Below are positions 7,041-14,005 of a stretch of 35,876 nt of DNA, piece by piece (position 1 is the stretch's first letter; the number at the start of each line of letters is the position of its first letter). Where the stretch lies: positions 1 to 35,876 of the forward strand of contig NZ_SMFN01000029.1 in NCBI RefSeq assembly GCF_004349135.1. Direction: 5' to 3'. The stretch is from Flavobacterium sandaracinum. Its GTDB lineage: Bacteria > Bacteroidota > Bacteroidia > Flavobacteriales > Flavobacteriaceae. The notes beneath the pieces were generated by a model, which saw only the letters and a program-made list of their open reading frames with translations, was not told the origin of the DNA and ran no database searches. The translations under genes were made by a program, and so were the position numbers.

Positions 7041-9623
7041 ATGAAGCTATTAAAAAACAATAGTACTATCGCTTTCAGTTATTCTTGTAAAAAAACAATT
7101 TTGTCATTTTGGATAGCGATATCCTGCTCTATTTATGGGCAGGATAATTCCAAAAAGAATATTACTGAAGCAGAGTATGAAAGGTGGGGCAAATTAGAGA
7201 ACAGGGCTATTTCCCAAAAAGGAAACTGGATTTCATTTGATATGCAGTACAGCAATGGTTCAGATACACTCTTTGTAAAACATACGCAGAAAAATATTGG
7301 ATTTAGTTTTCCACTAGGAACACAAGGCAAATTTGGTGGTGAAATTACATTTGGGGCCTTTCAAGGAGATACTGTAATAGTAACCAACTTAGAAAATAGT
7401 GAAAACATTAGTATATCAAATTGTACTGCTTTTGAATTTACCAACAGCGGAAAAATTATTGTGAGCTATTCCAATGAAGGGGAATTAATGGTAAGGACCA
7501 TAAAAAATAAAGAAATCATCCAACTTCCAAATGTAACAGAATACCAATTGGACCAGCCTAACGATATCCTGACTTATCTCACTAACAATAATGGGAAAAG
7601 TAGTTTCGGAACAATAAATCTTAGAACAAACCAAAAAACAGAATATCACACAACGCAAAACAAATTATCTGGTCTGACATTAGCAGAATATGAAAAAGGT
7701 GTTTTTTGGCTCGAAGAGGGCATCAACGGGAAATACACAAAACTGAACTTCTTCAAAAACCAAGATAACAGTATTCAGACTTTTGAACCAAAATCATTCT
7801 TAAATTTTCCAGAAAAGCATGAAATTGTTACCTCAAAATCTTTCAAAATTTCAAGTGATGGTAAAAGGGTATTTTTTGGAATCGCAAAACTCAAAGAAGA
7901 GGCAACACCAAAAAAAGACGATGTCGAGGTTTGGGATACAGAAGATTTATGGATTTATCCAAAAGCAAGCAGGGAAAATCTTGAGGGGTATTCAACTTTG
8001 TCTGTCTGGTTTATCGAAGAAAATCGGTGGAATACGATTACAAGTAAAGAACTCCCTTTTGTACAGCTTAACGGCAGTAAATCAGTTGCATTACTTTACA
8101 ATCCCACTGCATATGCACCTCATTTTAAACGCTATGGTGAGGTTGACTATTTCTTGTACAATCTGGCTGATGGTACCAAAAAGCTATTTTTAGAAAAGCA
8201 ACCTGGTGAAAATTACTTATTGTCTTTTTCCCCAAATGGAGCGTACATATGCTATTTTAAAGATAAAAATTGGTGGCTGTACAATATAAAAACACAATCT
8301 ACGGTGTCAATTGTGGCACCTGCTGGTTCCGAATGGGTTTCAAATGATTTAAAATACATAACAAGACCACATATTTTTGGAATGAAAGGATGGAGTAATG
8401 ATGGAGAATACCTTTTGGTACAAGATGAATTCGATGTCTATCAATTTGACATCAAAACAAATAAACTAAAACGCATTACAAACGGACAAGAAAGCGGAAA
8501 GTACTTCACTGTAGATGGTTCGAACATCAAGCAAATAGGAAATGATAATTACAACGGTTGGGCTCTTACTGAAATTAATGCGACTAATGATTTAATCGTC
8601 TCTTCAAGAAATGCGACTACTAAAGCACAACAATTCAAATTAGTTTCGACTTCCAACACTTTAATTCCAGTAGCAAATAATGATACAAAATCAGATGAAT
8701 TGCGCAGGGCCAATAATGAAGTCTATGTCTATCGAGAACAATCGCATAATGAGTCTCCAAGAATTGTCTCATTTAAAAATGGTGTAAATAAAGTTCTGTT
8801 TGAAAGCAATAGCCATGATAAAAATTTCAATCAAGGAAAGGTAGAACTAATTTCATTTTCGAATTCAAAAGGAGACAAACTGCAAGGATTATTATATTAT
8901 CCGGTAAATTATGAAGTAGGCAAAAAATATCCGATGATAATCAATGTGTACTCACAAATCACAAACTCATTGCACGAATATTGCATTCCGACTTTATACA
9001 ACGATACCGGTTTTAATGTGAAACATTTTGTGCAACAGAATTATTTTGTACTAATGCCTGATGTGAAATATTATGAAGGAGAAACCGGAAATAGTGCACT
9101 GGATTGTGTTGTTGCTGCAAACAATGCAGTTGTAAAAACAGGAATGATTGACACAAAGTATATTGGCTTAATAGGGCATTCTTTCGGAGGCTATGAAACA
9201 AATTACATTATTACAAAATCGAAAATTTTTGCTGCGGCAGTATCGGGTGCAGCAATTTCAGACATGGTAAGTTGGTATTTTAGTAACTCAAAAAGTCTTA
9301 ATATCCCAGAATTATGGCGAAGTGAATCGCAACAATGGAGAATAGGAAAATCTATTTTTGAAGACAAAGAGTTGTACCTAAAAAATTCACCCATACTTTA
9401 TGCAGATAATGTTACTACACCATTACTGTCTTGGGTTGGTAAAATGGAGACTAATTTACCCTACGAACAGAGTTTACTTTTTTATAATGCATTGAGGAGA
9501 GCCAAGAAAAAGAATGTTTTATTGGTATATCCAAAAGACCAGCATGTAATTGTAATCAAGGAGAATAAAATGGACCTTACAAAACGAATTACAGATTGGT
9601 TTGACCAATATTTAAAGGAATAA
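7041..9623 (+). CDS. Secreted S9-family (prolyl oligopeptidase-like) serine peptidase
   Basis: I start it at ATG 7041, 4 bp past the SusD stop, giving 860 residues with a signal peptide ending near SIYGQ. The in-frame ATG at 6996 overlaps susD and gives no signal peptide at the N-terminus. The N-terminal two thirds are a beta-propeller-like WD repeat region. The C-terminal third is an alpha/beta hydrolase: nucleophile elbow GHSFGGY with Ser714, and His835 in YPKDQHVI. The position where S9 enzymes carry the catalytic Asp reads GKMETNLPYEQS, putting Glu803 in place of Asp. The frame is otherwise intact. Coupled to SusCD, it probably cleaves peptides brought into the periplasm or held at the surface. 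Confidence 0.88.
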   Translation: MKLLKNNSTIAFSYSCKKTILSFWIAISCSIYGQDNSKKNITEAEYERWGKLENRAISQKGNWISFDMQYSNGSDTLFVKHTQKNIGFSFPLGTQGKFGGEITFGAFQGDTVIVTNLENSENISISNCTAFEFTNSGKIIVSYSNEGELMVRTIKNKEIIQLPNVTEYQLDQPNDILTYLTNNNGKSSFGTINLRTNQKTEYHTTQNKLSGLTLAEYEKGVFWLEEGINGKYTKLNFFKNQDNSIQTFEPKSFLNFPEKHEIVTSKSFKISSDGKRVFFGIAKLKEEATPKKDDVEVWDTEDLWIYPKASRENLEGYSTLSVWFIEENRWNTITSKELPFVQLNGSKSVALLYNPTAYAPHFKRYGEVDYFLYNLADGTKKLFLEKQPGENYLLSFSPNGAYICYFKDKNWWLYNIKTQSTVSIVAPAGSEWVSNDLKYITRPHIFGMKGWSNDGEYLLVQDEFDVYQFDIKTNKLKRITNGQESGKYFTVDGSNIKQIGNDNYNGWALTEINATNDLIVSSRNATTKAQQFKLVSTSNTLIPVANNDTKSDELRRANNEVYVYREQSHNESPRIVSFKNGVNKVLFESNSHDKNFNQGKVELISFSNSKGDKLQGLLYYPVNYEVGKKYPMIINVYSQITNSLHEYCIPTLYNDTGFNVKHFVQQNYFVLMPDVKYYEGETGNSALDCVVAANNAVVKTGMIDTKYIGLIGHSFGGYETNYIITKSKIFAAAVSGAAISDMVSWYFSNSKSLNIPELWRSESQQWRIGKSIFEDKELYLKNSPILYADNVTTPLLSWVGKMETNLPYEQSLLFYNALRRAKKKNVLLVYPKDQHVIVIKENKMDLTKRITDWFDQYLKE

Positions 9624-9626
9624 AAA

Positions 9627-9658
9627 AATAAGTGCAGTTTGAAAAAACTGCACTTATT
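9627..9658. terminator. Terminator after the susCD-peptidase operon
   Basis: A perfect 14-bp stem AATAAGTGCAGTTT/AAACTGCACTTATT closes a GAAA loop 3 bp past the peptidase stop. The T tract is weak on the plus strand and strong on the minus strand, so it can act in both directions. Confidence 0.8.
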
Positions 9659-9689
9659 CGTTAATCGTAAATCCATTTAGAATTTTAAT

Positions 9690-9714
9690 AAAACGCCGAC
9701 TTTGGAGGCGTTTT
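9690..9714 (+). terminator. Second terminator-like hairpin
   Basis: AAAACGCC (9690-9697) pairs with GGCGTTTT (9707-9714). It follows the operon terminator by about 30 bp and marks the start of a hairpin-dense block. Confidence 0.6.
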
Positions 9715-9730
9715 CCAGCCCCCTGCAAGG

Positions 9731-9784
9731 GCAAGTGGTTTTGAGCTGCGGAAAGTATTTCAAGCAGCTCAAAACACAACTTGC
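9731..9784. repeat. Large two-part hairpin
   Basis: GTTTTGAGCTGC (9738-9749) pairs perfectly with GCAGCTCAAAAC (9764-9775). Outside it, GCAAGT (9731-9736) pairs with ACTTGC (9779-9784) across a small bulge. The 18 bp of stem around a 14-nt loop, with no T tract, lies 41 bp upstream of a true terminator. It could be the body of a small RNA ending at 9847 or a protein-binding element near the end of the mobile region. Confidence 0.6.
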
Positions 9785-9824
9785 TATTTTCCTGCGAAAA
9801 TATTATTGGATATGGTTTTAATGC

Positions 9825-9847
9825 AAAGGGCTTGAGGCCCTTTTTTT
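9825..9847 (+). terminator. Strong terminator closing the hairpin block
   Basis: AAAGGGC (9825-9831), loop TTGAG, GCCCTTT (9837-9843), then T to 9847. No coding gene reads into it on the plus strand after 9623, so it may end a short noncoding transcript covering the 9731-9784 hairpin. Confidence 0.75.
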
Positions 9848-10343
9848 GTTTTGCGGATATTTAGGAATTGTTATGTGTTGTGATTGGTTTGAACAAAATT
9901 AGCCTTGATAAGGCTGTGTAGAAATAGGATAGTGTTGGCATTCCTGGCTTTAATGGGGTCAACTCATAAATTCCAGAGAAGCTTAACTGCAGTTATCTGC
10001 CGAATTAGAAAATATGCATATATGTACCTTCAAACATAAATATTTAAATTTATCTTCTCATGTCTATTGAGGTATCAATGCAATTCTGTACGGATGCACT
10101 GATTTATAGAAGTATTTAATCCCATAAGTAAATGCGCTTTTATAGCTGTATGTATGTACATACGTTTTTACAATTTTATGCTTTTACATATGTATGCTTT
10201 TACGCAAAGACATGAATGCTCCCTTATGTAAATAAGTAAATAAATAGACTTTTAGATACACACATATACCCCTATCTAAAAACATAAATATATTTTCCAA
10301 AGAAAACAGAAAATCGGAAAAAAGAAAAAGAAAGCAATTTCAA
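9848..10343. repeat. Noncoding tract with TATGTA-type repeats and palindromes
   Basis: There is no gene here. The tract contains the perfect palindrome GTATGTACATAC (10152-10163), two direct copies of ATGCTTTTAC 16 bp apart (10178-10187 and 10194-10203), a related ATGCGCTTTTAT at 10132-10143, ATATGCATAT near 10013-10022, and many CATA/TATG steps. Iterated motifs of this kind are typical of partition or replication control regions. No ParA, ParB or Rep gene is next to it. Confidence 0.4.
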
Positions 10344-10516
10344 AGGACGGGATGCAGACAGGACAAAAGGAAACGGAATAAGTCCCGAAGGGTGGTTTGT
10401 GAGGCACGAGCTAACCATTATGCCGTAGTCTTTTGGACAGGCTCATCCAGCACGTCCTACCTTGGTTTTCTTTTTAATATTTCTTTGAGTAAAATATAAA
10501 GTCCAACCTGTCCAAA
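10344..10516. other. Long-range paired noncoding region, candidate oriT or structured RNA
   Basis: Nested complementary segments are visible: AGGACG (10344-10349) with CGTCCT (10453-10458), GGATG (10350-10354) with CATCC (10444-10448), CAAAAG (10364-10369) with CTTTTG (10430-10435), and TGGTT (10393-10397) with AACCA (10413-10417). A competing stem also exists: TTTGGACAGG (10432-10441) is the exact complement of CCTGTCCAAA (10507-10516). The block has no open frame and is GC-richer than its neighbours. Lying in a mobilizable element 1.3 kb before mobA, it could be the origin of transfer or a regulatory RNA with alternative folds. Confidence 0.4.
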
Positions 10517-10586
10517 GAGACTGAACAAAGCAAAGATGAGGAATTAAACAAACCAAGAAAAACCCGTTTAGGGATTTAGGTATTCA

Positions 10587-10898
10587 CTAAATCCAGCTGT
10601 AGGGTTTATCTTTACGGTTAAGATAGCAATACATCTCTTCCTTTTTGAGTTCGGGAAAGAATTTAAGAGCATTCTCAATGGCATAGTTGGGAAGAAAGAA
10701 AATCTCGTCACGGATAGAAATAATTACTTTTTCACGACCATAAAAACGGACGATTTCGTCAATTTGATCCTGACCTCCACGCTCAACAATACGGGCAATT
10801 ACCATTTTATATCCTCCATCCCAGTCAATACTGTCGAATCTAAAATCCCAGAAGAATTTAGGGTGAAGATTAGGTATATGTTTGGTTAATGGCTTCAT
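10587..10898 (-). CDS. DUF6922-like protein, probable partner of the AbiEii-like gene
   Basis: This encodes 103 residues without a signal peptide or membrane segment. Segments HPKFFWDFRFDSIDWDGGYK, ARIVERGGQDQIDEIVRFYG and the late EMYCYLNRK resemble the DUF6922 family as I know it: small Bacteroidetes proteins found next to AbiEii nucleotidyltransferases and thought to act as antitoxins. It starts 48 bp after the stop of the broken nucleotidyltransferase gene. A TATATTTG -7 element lies just upstream on the minus strand (10922-10929), so it may be transcribed on its own. Family assignment is from memory of its sequence pattern. Confidence 0.6.
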   Translation of the reverse strand: MKPLTKHIPNLHPKFFWDFRFDSIDWDGGYKMVIARIVERGGQDQIDEIVRFYGREKVIISIRDEIFFLPNYAIENALKFFPELKKEEMYCYLNRKDKPYSWI

Positions 10899-10945
10899 TG
10901 TTTTTTTAATTGGTGTAGTATCAAATATAAGTATTTTTTGCTTAA

Positions 10946-11634
10946 TTACCTGCGAAATCCTCTCTTTTTGTTGGGATTAATCGGTAAATCCTGGCTTTCT
11001 GATTTAAATTTATACAAAGGATTTTTTACTGCCAGTTCCAGCCGTTTTTGGATAATTTTCCAGTTTTGCTCTTTTTCTTTCAGCATATCTATACCTTCAA
11101 AGGTACTAATCTTGTCATATGTATTCAGACCTATGGAAGCCCAGTAGGGATCCTTATCGTATTTTCTCTGATAGGCTTGTAGGTAGAACTTTAATGGTTC
11201 TCGTTCAAGCATAAAGTACATGTCAACAAAATCCTTGTACCTGTCTCCGCTCTGATGAATCGCATGGAGTTTCATTGCTCCAATATCTTCATTGGAAATC
11301 ATGCGGACTCCTTCAGCTGTTTCCACGGAATTCAGAAGAGGGTAATTGTGTGTAACAATATCGACTTTTATATCATCGATGTAGGTAAGAACAGTGTTCG
11401 GGAAGAACTGGCTTTCCTTTTCATTTACATCGTAAGTGTCATGCAGATATTTGAGCTCATCTGCGAATTAAAAGTTTTTGTTGTAAAAAGATCTAGATCC
11501 ACTGATAAGCGATGTCCCAGTCGTAAGGCTAACGCCGTACCGCCGACCAATATATAGTCTTTCAATTTTTCATCTTTCATAAGCCTTTGGAGAAGTTCCC
11601 ACATCTCCTTGCTAACTGTTTCTTTGCAGAGCAT
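10946..11634 (-). pseudogene. Frameshifted AbiEii/AbiGii-type nucleotidyltransferase (toxin)
   Basis: The start MLCKETVSKEMWELLQRLM leads into the hallmark nucleotidyltransferase motif VGGTALALRLGHRLSVDLDL (G-G-T and D-x-D). The frame then runs to a stop at about 11425. Near 11465-11475 the homologous reading jumps by one base into DELKYLHDTYDVNEKESQFF, then VDIVTHNYPLL, ETAEGVRMISNEDIGAMKLH and DFVDMYFMLE, all typical of AbiEii. One base appears to be missing inside the segment coding around TKTFN. The full product would be about 228 residues. AbiE systems are type IV toxin-antitoxin and phage abortive-infection modules; here the toxin is probably inactive, unless the slip is a sequencing error or programmed. 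Confidence 0.75.
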
Positions 11635-11773
11635 AATTTCACGTTTCTCATGAAATTAATCCCGAAAGCGAGGCACTCTTAGAAAGGGTCCTTTGGTGGC
11701 TTTATTTGACGGAAGTTGTCCTTAAGGCGAAAATCAACATGCGGAAATAATAAGCCAAATGCTTCCACATCCA

Positions 11774-11813
11774 CCAATATTTAGAGGTCATTACTAATGA
11801 TAAAGTATATTGG
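11774..11813. promoter_or_regulatory. Nested dyad upstream of mobA, candidate operator or nick region
   Basis: CCAATAT (11774-11780) is mirrored by ATATTGG (11807-11813). Centred between them is TCATTA-C-TAATGA (11788-11800). The right arm overlaps TATATTGG, a one-mismatch -7 element. It lies 38 bp before the mobA start, in the 200-bp gap between the divergent AbiEii-like gene and mobA. It could bind MobA or another regulator, or be part of an origin of transfer. Confidence 0.45.
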
Positions 11814-11850
11814 TTTTTAAATTGTTTAAACGAAACCAGTAATAACGGTA

Positions 11851-12282
11851 ATGGAAAGCAACGGCAAAACCACCCCGCATAAAGGAGGCAGGCATCCCAA
11901 GAAAGATCCCGCCGTTCACCGCTATTCTATAAGTCTTAGTGCTGAGGAAAATGCACGATTCCTTTCTCTCTACGAAGCTTCACGCATGGATGTAATGGCA
12001 CATTTTATTACGGCATGTATTTTCCAAAAAGCAATTACGAAGGTAACGGTTGACAAGGCAACCATGGATTACTATATGCGCCTGACTACCCTATTCGGAC
12101 AGTTCAGGGCTGTAGGAACCAATTATAACCAAGTGGTAAAAATACTGTACCGCAATTTTTCTGAAAAGAAAGCCGCAGCCTATCTCTATAAATTGGAAAA
12201 ACAGACAGCAGAAATGGCGGTATTGTGTCAAAAAATCATTCTACTAACTGAAGATTTTGAAGCAAAACACCTGAAAAAATGA
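11851..12282 (+). CDS. mobA: MobA-type relaxosome accessory protein
   Basis: This encodes 143 residues with no signal peptide. A basic N-terminus (GGRHPKKDPAVHRYSISLS) leads into a ribbon-helix-helix-like segment, SAEENARFLSLYEASRM. A conserved RAVGTNYNQVVKILYRNFSEKKAA block follows, broken into these pieces: RAVGTNYNQVVK at mid-protein, then the helix YLYKLEKQTAEMAVLCQK. This is the pattern of the small mobilization protein encoded just before the MobB relaxase in Bacteroidetes elements. It would bind oriT DNA and help load the relaxase. It overlaps mobB by 4 bp (ATGA), indicating translational coupling. Confidence 0.8.
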   Translation: MESNGKTTPHKGGRHPKKDPAVHRYSISLSAEENARFLSLYEASRMDVMAHFITACIFQKAITKVTVDKATMDYYMRLTTLFGQFRAVGTNYNQVVKILYRNFSEKKAAAYLYKLEKQTAEMAVLCQKIILLTEDFEAKHLKK

Positions 12283-13568
12283 TAGCTAAGATAGGAAGAG
12301 GAAACAATCTGTATGGCGCATTGGCATACAATCAACTCAAAGTGGAAAAGGAAAATGGGCAGGTTTTGTATACCAATAAGATAATTGAAACTCCTGATGG
12401 CATTTACGCCACCAGTCAACTGTTGCGTTCTTTTGAACCGTACTTGCTTGCCAATCGAAAGACTGAAAAACCAATATTACATATCTCTCTCAATCCTGAT
12501 CCGAAGGATAAAGTAAGTGATGAACAATTTGAAAAGCTGGCGCAAAAGTATATGCAGAAAATGGGTTACGCTGAACAGCCTTTTGTGGTATTCAAGCATA
12601 CAGATATTGAGCGGACCCATATTCATATCGTATCAGTTTGTGTGGATGAAAATGGCAGGAAAATATCGGATAAATTTGAAAAAAGACATTCGATGAATGT
12701 CTGTCGGGAATTGGAAAAACAATTCTGCTTGATATCGGCTATCGAGAAAAAGCAAAATCCACAAAATCAAATATTCAAACCCATTGATTATAAGGCTGGT
12801 GACATAAAGAGCCAGATGGCTTCGGTAATCCGTAATTTGCCAAAGTATTACAAATTTGAGGGTTTCGGCACCTACAATGCCCTGCTTTCCCTTTTCAATA
12901 TTACCGCTGAAGAAGTCAAGAGCGAATTTGATGGAATCCCAAAACAAGGACTGGTATATTTTGCATTAAATGAAAAGGGAGAAAAAGCAAGCAATCCTTT
13001 TAAGGCTTCGCTTTTCGGTAAACAGGCAGGATATGTTCAGCTTCAACAACGCTATGGGAATTCCAGAGAATTATTGAAAAATGAGCCATCCAAACCTTTG
13101 CTTAAGACAACCATTGAGATGTGCTTGCAGACGGCATCGGATGAAAAAGAATTCAAAAAACGGTTGTTGGAACGAGGTATTAATACCGTTGTAAGACGAA
13201 ATACGCAAGGCAGAGTTTATGGAATAACCTTTGTTGATCATAGTTCAAAATCCGTGTGGAATGGTTCGCAATTAGGCAAAAACCTTTCGGCTAACGTTTT
13301 CAATGACTGGTGGAATAATGGCACTAAAATAGAGCAGCCTGTACAGGGAAATGGTGTTTCAAAGAACAATGCGACTATAAATGAAGATGTCAAACAATCA
13401 CACAAGCTGTTTGACTTTTTGGTTAAGGAAAATATGTCCTATAGCCACGAAGAAAATAACCTTATTGAAGTCTTTGGAGGGTTATTATCCATTGGAAAAG
13501 CAGAAGACTATGATGAAGAATTATTTGCCAACCAAACGAAAAAGAAAGCCAGACGCAAAAAAAGATAG
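12279..13568 (+). CDS. mobB: MobB-type relaxase (mobilization nuclease)
   Basis: This encodes 429 residues. The relaxase fold occupies the first 160 or so: ILHISLNP (His68), FKHTD (His107), and the metal-binding THIHIVSV (His114, His116), followed by VDENGRKISDKFEKRHSM. A tyrosine for nicking is probably among those near the N-terminus (Tyr12, Tyr17, Tyr31), but I cannot say which. The C-terminal half is basic and ends KKKARRKKR, suiting DNA binding. Such relaxases nick oriT and pilot the strand into a co-resident conjugation system. No tra genes are in the window, so mobilization would need help from another element. Confidence 0.88.
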   Translation: MIAKIGRGNNLYGALAYNQLKVEKENGQVLYTNKIIETPDGIYATSQLLRSFEPYLLANRKTEKPILHISLNPDPKDKVSDEQFEKLAQKYMQKMGYAEQPFVVFKHTDIERTHIHIVSVCVDENGRKISDKFEKRHSMNVCRELEKQFCLISAIEKKQNPQNQIFKPIDYKAGDIKSQMASVIRNLPKYYKFEGFGTYNALLSLFNITAEEVKSEFDGIPKQGLVYFALNEKGEKASNPFKASLFGKQAGYVQLQQRYGNSRELLKNEPSKPLLKTTIEMCLQTASDEKEFKKRLLERGINTVVRRNTQGRVYGITFVDHSSKSVWNGSQLGKNLSANVFNDWWNNGTKIEQPVQGNGVSKNNATINEDVKQSHKLFDFLVKENMSYSHEENNLIEVFGGLLSIGKAEDYDEELFANQTKKKARRKKR

Positions 13569-13660
13569 TGCATACTATCAATTTTAATCGCCAGCCTTTT
13601 TGTTGATTCACGACAAAGGAGTGATTCATCAAATTGGCTGTACCAACTCTTTTTAAAAAC

Positions 13661-13704
13661 AAAGACTGTCCCGACTATAAGAAGGGATTGTCTTTATTTT
13701 TTTT
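13661..13704 (+). terminator. Terminator after the mobAB operon
   Basis: AAAGAC (13661-13666) and TCCC (13669-13672) pair with GGGA (13684-13687) and GTCTTT (13690-13695), followed by eight T at 13697-13704. It lies about 90 bp after mobB. Confidence 0.8.
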
Positions 13705-13849
13705 ATAACTGTTGCTAATATTGCTTTGAGACTAATGCAGCCAAAGAGTTCCTAGGTGAGACTGTAATTACTCCTAAGCTGTCAGATGGTTTAAATTCAT
13801 AAGACTTAAAAACAAACATCGTTTTAACAAAAGGCAAAGGAGGTGAAAA

Positions 13850-14005
13850 ATGAAACAGGAATTTATCAAACAGACTGATGTAGAAGAATATATCTCAAAA
13901 AATTATGAAGATATAGAACGGGAAAAAGAACAAAAATTCGTAGATTTAATGATTGAAATTATTGTATCATTAACATTGAAAGAATTATATGAAGAGGGCG
14001 ATTAG
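13850..14005 (+). CDS. 51-residue acidic protein overlapping the recombinase start
   Basis: An ATG frame MKQEFIKQTDVEEYISKNYE runs to TAG at 14003-14005, overlapping the recombinase start (13989) by 17 bp. It is preceded by AAAGGAGGTG (13836-13845), a near-perfect Shine-Dalgarno sequence, which is unusual in this phylum. The product is acidic and helical (EREKEQKFVDL and SLTLKELYEE) with no cysteine. The strong ribosome site and the overlap suggest translational coupling to the recombinase, possibly with a role as a recombination-directionality factor or a leader. I do not recognise a family. Confidence 0.65.
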   Translation: MKQEFIKQTDVEEYISKNYEDIEREKEQKFVDLMIEIIVSLTLKELYEEGD

